Source of the DNA: Paraescarpia echinospica
Taxonomy: Eukaryota > Annelida > Polychaeta > Sabellida > Siboglinidae
Assembly (NCBI GenBank): GCA_020002185.1
Contig: CM034535.1
Location: 64,908,757-64,972,756 of the forward strand
Direction of reading: 5' to 3'
DNA: 64,000 bases
Every line of letters starts with the position of its first letter. Positions within the stretch are counted from its first letter, which is position 1. The position numbers and the translations under genes were made by a program. Under the pieces are notes generated by a model. That model was not told where the DNA came from, searched no databases, and was given only the letters and a program-made list of their open reading frames with translations. Below are positions 60,801 to 64,000 of this stretch, piece by piece.

Positions 60801-62324
60801 ACATCATATATACTCTACACATACAACTGTTTGTGCAGTGGTCCTATCAGAGGGGTGACAATGCCCAACCTGAGCACCTCTATACAGAATAAAACATCAT
60901 ATATACTCTACAATTACAACTGTTTGTGCTGTGGTCGTATCAGAGGGGTGACAATGCCCAACCTGAGCACCTCTATACAGAATAACACATCATATATACT
61001 CTACAATTACAACTGTTTGTGCTGTGGTCCTATCAGAGGGGTGACAATGCCCAACCTGAGCACCTCTATACAGAATAAAACATCATATATACTCTACAAT
61101 TACAACTGTTTGTGCTGTGGTCGTATCAGAGGGGTGACAATGCCCAACCTGAGCACCTCTATTATATATACTCTACTGTTTGGTCCTATCAGAGGGGTGA
61201 CAATGTCACCTCTATACAGAATATCACTCTACAATTACAACTGTTTGTGCTGTGGTCGTATCAGAGGGGTGACAATGCCCAACCTGAGCACCTCTATACA
61301 GAATAACACATCATATATACTCTACAATTACAACTGTTTGTGCTGTGGTCCTATCAGAGGGGTGACAATGCCCAACCTGAGCACCTCTATACATAATAAA
61401 ACATCATATATACTCTACAATTACAACTGTTTGTGCTGTGGTCCTATCAGAGGGGTGACAATGCCCAACCTGAGCACCTCTATACATAATAAAACATCAT
61501 ATATACTCTACAATTACAACTGTTTGTGCTGTGGTCGTATCAGAGGGGTGACAATGCCCAACCTGAGCACCTCTATACAGAATAACACATCATATATACT
61601 CTACAATTACAACTGTTTGTGCAGTGGTCCTATCAGAGGGGTGACAATGCCCAACCTGAGCACCTCTATACAGAATAACACATCATATGTACTCTACAAT
61701 TACAACTGTTTGTGCAGTGGTCCTATCAGAGGGGTGACAATGCCCAACATGAGCACCTCTATACAGAATAACACATCATATATACTCTACAATTACAACT
61801 GTTTGTGCAGTGGTCCTATCAGAGGGGTGACAATGCCCAACCTGAGCACCTCTATACAGAATAACACATCATATATACTCTACAATTACAACTGTTTGTG
61901 CTGTGGTCGTATCAGAGGGGTGACAATGCCCAACCTGAGCACCTCTATACAGAATAACACATCATATATACTCTACAATTACAACTGTTTGTGCTGTGGT
62001 CCTATCAGAGGGGTGACAATTCCCAACCTGAGCACCTCTATACAGAATAACACATCATATATACTCTACAATTACAACTGTTTGTGCAGTGGTCCTATCA
62101 GAGGGGTGACAATTCCCACCCCAAGCACCTCTATACAGTATAACAGGTACAACATAATTATGTACTGTACAATTACAACTGTTTGTGCTGTGGTCATATC
62201 AGAGGGGTGACGATGCCCCAGCCAGAGCGGCTCCAGACTGCGATGTCGCTCTACTCCAACAACTTGTGTGCGATGGTCCTGCTCGTAGACAACAGACTCA
62301 ACTCGTATACCGGGATCAAGAGAG
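45674..62324 (+). CDS. C12orf4-family protein (N-terminal 350 residues; continues past window)
   Basis: Orthologue candidate of human C12orf4, a conserved animal protein with no enzyme motif (DUF2362 family, from memory; literature links the human gene to intellectual disability and mast-cell degranulation). Eight exons join in phase: 45666-45836, 46530-46675, 47248-47429, 47886-47985, 51641-51786, 53611-53717, 54735-54819, 62203-62324. Diagnostic stretches: [20 protein letters not shown] (across the exon 1-2 border), SGEVD-like [49 protein letters not shown] and [20 protein letters not shown]. The start is put at ATG 45674 ([10 protein letters not shown]); a second Met four codons on is equally possible. 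The last exon ends in phase 1 at ..GIKR, matching the human exon context, and roughly 200 further residues should lie beyond 64000. Intron 7 (7.4 kb) is mostly repeats. Confidence 0.88.
45837..46529 (+). other. Intron 1 of the C12orf4-family coding region
   Basis: About 0.7 kb, AT-rich; no element recognised. Confidence 0.5.
46530..46675 (+). CDS. C12orf4-family exon 2
   Basis: Acceptor CCCCATTTCAG, donor CAG|GTAAAA. Encodes [20 protein letters not shown] and [19 protein letters not shown]; helical, Glu/Gln-rich. Confidence 0.9.
46676..47247 (+). other. Intron 2
   Basis: No element recognised. Confidence 0.5.
47248..47429 (+). CDS. C12orf4-family exon 3
   Basis: Acceptor TTCTCTTGCAG, donor AAAG|GTACCT. 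Encodes [20 protein letters not shown] then [16 protein letters not shown]; the best-conserved block of the N-terminal half. Confidence 0.93.
47430..47885 (+). other. Intron 3
   Basis: AT-rich; no element recognised beyond a short (ATA)n run near 47765-47780. Confidence 0.5.
47886..47985 (+). CDS. C12orf4-family exon 4
   Basis: The acceptor was chosen at GATGGTTTCAG|ACAACAAG because only this keeps the frame from exon 3 (..[16 protein letters not shown]). Donor ATGCAG|GTTCGT. Encodes [18 protein letters not shown]. Confidence 0.88.
48311..48619. mobile_element. MITE of about 310 bp with ATTGGGAC ends
   Basis: The left end ATGACCATATGTATTGGGAC and right end GTCCCAATACATACGGTCAT are inverted with one internal mismatch. 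Inside are further TATGTTTTGGGACACC blocks in both orientations and a (TA)n run at 48415-48434. The target-site duplication is not clear. No coding capacity. Confidence 0.75.
48985..49990. repeat. Direct duplication of about 420 bp, offset 585 bp
   Basis: Two collinear copies (about 49005-49400 and 49575-49990) share GGCGACCATGTTAACGTTTT, ATAAGAAAACCTGACCTAC, TTTACGAATGGATGCAGGCA and ACCCTTCCGCTTAGTAAAAT with scattered differences. The 170 bp between them is unique. It sits in intron 4 and has no coding frame. Confidence 0.85.
50022..50058. repeat. Perfect 10-bp inverted repeat with 17-base loop
   Basis: AGCCAGGGTT (50022-50031) and AACCCTGGCT (50049-50058) pair perfectly; the loop GTTTGCCATGCAAAACT is itself nearly palindromic. 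Possibly a transposon end; no partner was identified. Confidence 0.6.
50060..51230 (+). other. Intron 4, remaining part
   Basis: Mixed unique sequence. The 50100-50560 part is less AT-rich, with no supported exon. A 21-bp direct duplication containing GGCACCGAGGGTGGTCACT occurs near 51187-51225. Confidence 0.45.
51235..51430 (-). mobile_element. tRNA-derived SINE
   Basis: The minus-strand head carries A-box-like TAGTGTAGAGTTTAGC and B-box-like TGAGTTCAAGACC. The body continues with TAAGCATGGTATATTTGGGG and a GTCCCATCTCCATTTGGGAC hairpin near 51255-51275. Not a functional tRNA. Confidence 0.6.
51641..51786 (+). CDS. C12orf4-family exon 5
   Basis: Acceptor TGTAATTTTAG, donor ACCT|GTATGT. Encodes [20 protein letters not shown] and [15 protein letters not shown]. 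Confidence 0.9.
52055..52780 (-). pseudogene. RTE-like LINE C-terminal remnant
   Basis: Minus strand, in two or three frames: [79 protein letters not shown] and [20 protein letters not shown], then decayed sequence to about 52055 that suits the family C-terminus. At least two frameshifts. Inserted antisense in intron 5. Confidence 0.82.
53003..53317 (+). repeat. Pyrimidine-rich tandem repeat of about 22 bp
   Basis: Units of CTCACCTTACCTCTTCACCT type repeated about 14 times with variation. On the sense strand it forms a 300-base polypyrimidine run ending in CTCACCTCAG near 53319, that is, a strong but apparently unused splice-acceptor context 290 bases upstream of exon 6. Confidence 0.85.
53611..53717 (+). 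CDS. C12orf4-family exon 6
   Basis: Acceptor GTGCTGTTATAG, donor TTAG|GTACAC. The only phase-compatible reading gives [18 protein letters not shown] and ends [11 protein letters not shown], the latter matching the family. The first 20 residues are poorly conserved and are the least certain part of the model. Confidence 0.8.
53837..54605 (+). repeat. 24-bp minisatellite, about 32 units, resembling a MITE end
   Basis: Unit TACAGTGGAACCTCACTATA + CGGG/CAGG. The period is 24 (8 codons), so open frames appear on both strands by chance. The core CAGTGGAACCTC closely resembles the inverted ends of the MITEs at 26095, 43988 and 60189. The left half favours CAGG and the right half CGGG, indicating two expansion phases. 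Confidence 0.92.
54735..54819 (+). CDS. C12orf4-family exon 7
   Basis: Acceptor GTTATCATTGCAG, donor TAGG|GTGAGT. Encodes [20 protein letters not shown] and RHKPQNVG; ends two bases into a Gly codon. Confidence 0.93.
55227..56776 (+). repeat. 34-bp minisatellite, about 45 nearly identical units
   Basis: Unit ATTTTAAAGCATTTCACCAT + ACTGTTACTGTCTT. Only three deviations were noticed: TTATTG in the first unit, a 20-base scrambled insertion near 56079-56098, and one TTACGG near 56290. Such uniformity implies very recent expansion or ongoing homogenisation; copy number is probably polymorphic. Confidence 0.95.
56881..56956 (-). mobile_element. tRNA-derived SINE head
   Basis: The minus strand reads GGTTAGTCCTAGTGGTTGCA (A-box-like) and ACGTTTGAAACCCAGC (B-box-like). 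The body is not delimited. Confidence 0.55.
56960..59900 (+). other. Intron 7, non-repetitive part
   Basis: About 2.9 kb of AT-rich sequence; no exon, RNA gene or delimited element recognised. Confidence 0.45.
59909..59984. repeat. ATGCATGCGTGC-type purine-pyrimidine repeat
   Basis: Alternating ACATGCATGCGTGCGT blocks over 76 bases; many short palindromes, potentially Z-DNA forming. It lies just upstream of the first acceptor-like copy. Confidence 0.8.
60005..62202 (+). repeat. Tandem copies of the exon 8 splice acceptor (21 units)
   Basis: Two diverged units (junctions near 60035 and 60127), then 19 units with junction motif TATCAG|AGGGGTGAC whose GGGGTGAC begins at 60471, 60573, 60666, 60759, 60852, 60945, 61038, 61131, 61194, 61266, 61359 and every 92-93 bases to 62103. 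The genuine junction is at 62203-62204. Most units are 93 bp (31 codons) and lack stops, which creates a 583-codon artificial frame. Each unit includes ACTGTTTGTGCTGTGGTC before the AG and exon-like GTGACAATGCCCAACCTGAG after it. A family B MITE splits the old and young parts. Confidence 0.88.
60189..60431. mobile_element. Family B MITE inside the acceptor array
   Basis: The left end CAGCCGAACCTCACTTTGTA and right end AAGGTGAGGTTCCACTG are inverted. The interior has tandem ACAGCCACCTCGTTA / ACAGCCCCCCTCATTA blocks. It separates the two old units from the homogeneous array, so it landed between expansion phases or blocked homogenisation. Confidence 0.72.
62203..62324 (+). CDS. C12orf4-family exon 8
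   Basis: The acceptor GTGGTCATATCAG|AGGGGTGACG is the only nearby AG that keeps frame from exon 7 ([17 protein letters not shown]). It encodes [20 protein letters not shown] and ends IKR plus one base at donor AGAG|GTCAGT. The acceptor and first bases of this exon are the founder-like end unit of the 93-bp array upstream. Confidence 0.87.
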
Positions 62325-62935
62325 GTCAGTAGTTCATTGTGTGGACACTTTTAAAGCGTGTCTTAAGACACATTATTTTTAACTTGCTTTCAATGTCTAG
62401 TTTTATGTGACACTCGCTCCCCATCGTCATATCATAAATATTGATATATATTAGTGTATTATTTTACTTGCCTGCTAGTATACTAGTATATTATCCTAAT
62501 CATATTATATATATATATATACATATATATATATGTATGATTATATCACAATATCAAATTGTTTTAGTTGTATGTAATGTGTATTGAATTATAACTGAAT
62601 AATGACATTTTATTTTATTACTCACATTTTAGTACCTCTATTAATCCTTACGTAAGTATTAGTATTTTAGAAACATATTGTTAACACCATTGAACAGAGT
62701 TGTACTTTGGAAACGAATGTCTAAATAAAGTTATTATTATCGTGGTCATTTACAATGGACGCTCGCTATATAAAAAAGTATCGTATTTTTTTACATATGG
62801 CCGGGTGGTGGTTTGGTCATCACCATGTATCGAGAGGAAAAATAAATCACTACAATAGCGCCACCTACTGAGTATTGGCGGCCAGTAATGGAAGCCACTT
62901 TGGATCACCCAAAATCTTAAACCCACACGACTTAT
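62325..62935 (+). other. Intron 8, start
   Basis: AT-rich, with a (TA)n tract near 62507-62534. No exon recognised. Confidence 0.5.
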
Positions 62936-63735
62936 GAGTTCACAAGGAGTAGGGGGACCGTTTCGCTAACATTCTTATGAGTTCACAAGGAGTAGGGAGA
63001 CCGTTTCGCTAACATTCTTATGAGTTCACAAGGAGTAGGTGGAACGTTTCGCTAACATTCTTATGAGTTCACAAGGAGTAGGGGGACCGTTTCGCTAACA
63101 TTCTTATGAGTTCACAAGGAGTAGGGGGACCGTTTCACTAACATTCTTATGAGTTCACAAGGAGTAGGGGGACCGTTTCACTAACATTCTTATGAGTTCA
63201 CAAGGAGTAGGTGGACTGTTTCGCTAACATTCTTATGAGTTCACAAGGAGTAGGTGGACCGTTTCACTAACATTCTTATGAGTTCACAAGGAGTAGGGGG
63301 ACCGTTTCGCTAACATTCTTATGAATTCACAAGGAGTAGGGGGACCGTTTCGCTAACATTCTTATGAGTTCACAAGGAGTAGGGGGACCGTTTCACTAAC
63401 ATTCTTATGAGTTCACAAGGAGTAGGGGGACCGTTTCGCTAACATTCTTATGAGTTCACAAGGAGTAGGGGGACCGTTTTGCTAACATTCTTATGAGTTC
63501 ACAAGGAGTAGGGGGACCGTTTCGCTAACATTCTTATGAGTTCACGAGGAGTAGGGGGACCGTTTTGCTAACATTCTTATGAGTTCACAAGGAGTAGGTG
63601 GACCATTTCACTAACATTCTTATGAGTTCACAAGGAGTAGGGGGACCGTTTCACTAACATTCTTATGAGTTCACAAGGAGTAGGGGGACCGTTTCACTAA
63701 CATTCTTATGAGTTCACAAGGAGTAGGTGGACTGT
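62936..63735 (+). repeat. 43-bp minisatellite, about 18.5 units
   Basis: Unit GAGTTCACAAGGAGTAGGGG + GACCGTTTCGCTAACATTCTTAT. Variable sites: GGGGG/GGTGG, TTTCGC/TTTCAC/TTTTGC. It lies in intron 8; I cannot tell whether the following exon, outside the window, is related to the unit. Confidence 0.93.
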
Positions 63736-64000
63736 GGGTAGTGGTTTGAACCGTTACGAAAAACTAGGTATTTTTGGAATTTGCAGACTTGTGAGACCGG
63801 CCCTGAGGATTATTCACTTAAAAGGAGCTGCTTTGAGATACCGATTCTGGTGTGTAATGTGTTCTGTTCCAATTGATTTAAGGAACATAGTTATATTGGA
63901 GCAGTGATCAAGTACCTACCTGTTCCTTAAAGCGAGAGCTGACTGTAGTTATCACTGTAATGGCTGTAGTGTATGTATTCGAACACATAAAGATACTTCA
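63736..64000 (+). other. Intron 8, end of window
   Basis: No feature recognised before the window ends. Confidence 0.4.

Noticed and set aside
60459..62210. 583-codon open frame of 31-residue repeats
   Set aside because: It follows from the 93-bp period of the acceptor array and the absence of stops in the unit; it lies in an intron, begins at a chance ATG and ends in a shifted frame inside exon 8.
1..64000. CRISPR-like array
   Set aside because: The tandem arrays have no unique spacers between constant repeats and lie in introns of animal genes.

Overview
This is eukaryotic, animal-type DNA. It is AT-rich, has long introns with GT-AG borders, and is crowded with non-LTR retrotransposon fragments, MITEs and minisatellites. 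I see no bacterial gene layout, no CRISPR array and no rRNA. Two conserved protein genes can be reconstructed exon by exon with matching phases. On the minus strand (23025-35362) lies the 3' part of a nuclear receptor: eight-cysteine DNA-binding domain, very long hinge and ligand-binding domain. On the plus strand (45674-62324) lies the 5' two thirds of the conserved animal family named after human C12orf4. The retrotransposon families and the NR1-like receptor would suit a lophotrochozoan such as a mollusc, but this is an impression and not proof.

Layout. 0.2-7.8 kb: four copies of one non-coding interspersed repeat, one holding a reverse-transcriptase fragment. 7.8-23 kb: no gene recognised; a hAT-like element (14.06-15.25 kb), a LINE remnant, a CpG-richer block (18.0-18.7 kb) and a GT-rich array (21.7-22.2 kb). 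23.0-35.4 kb: nuclear receptor. 35.4-45.6 kb: intergenic or 5'-distal sequence with a 1.47 kb element ending in CACTA/TAGTG, a LINE of about 3.9 kb with a second LINE nested inside it (8-bp target-site duplication visible), a 356-bp pogo-like MITE with TA flanks, and two candidate promoters. 45.7-64 kb: the C12orf4-family gene, whose introns contain several large tandem arrays; it runs off the right edge.

Main observation. In both genes a 3' splice junction (intron end plus the first bases of the exon) has been tandemly copied into the intron upstream of the real acceptor. In the receptor, about ten 60-64 bp units precede the last exon, and most keep the AG plus exon-like bases; in six of the seven nearest units checked, use of that AG would add about eight residues and a stop, and in the seventh four, cutting off helices 9-12. 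In the C12orf4-family gene, nineteen units (mostly 93 bp) plus two older copies precede exon 8, with the intron end almost identical to the genuine acceptor. The receptor intron also holds a 34-bp array of about 54 units that puts AATAAA on the sense strand in nearly every unit. These arrays create long artificial open frames, which I do not call as genes.
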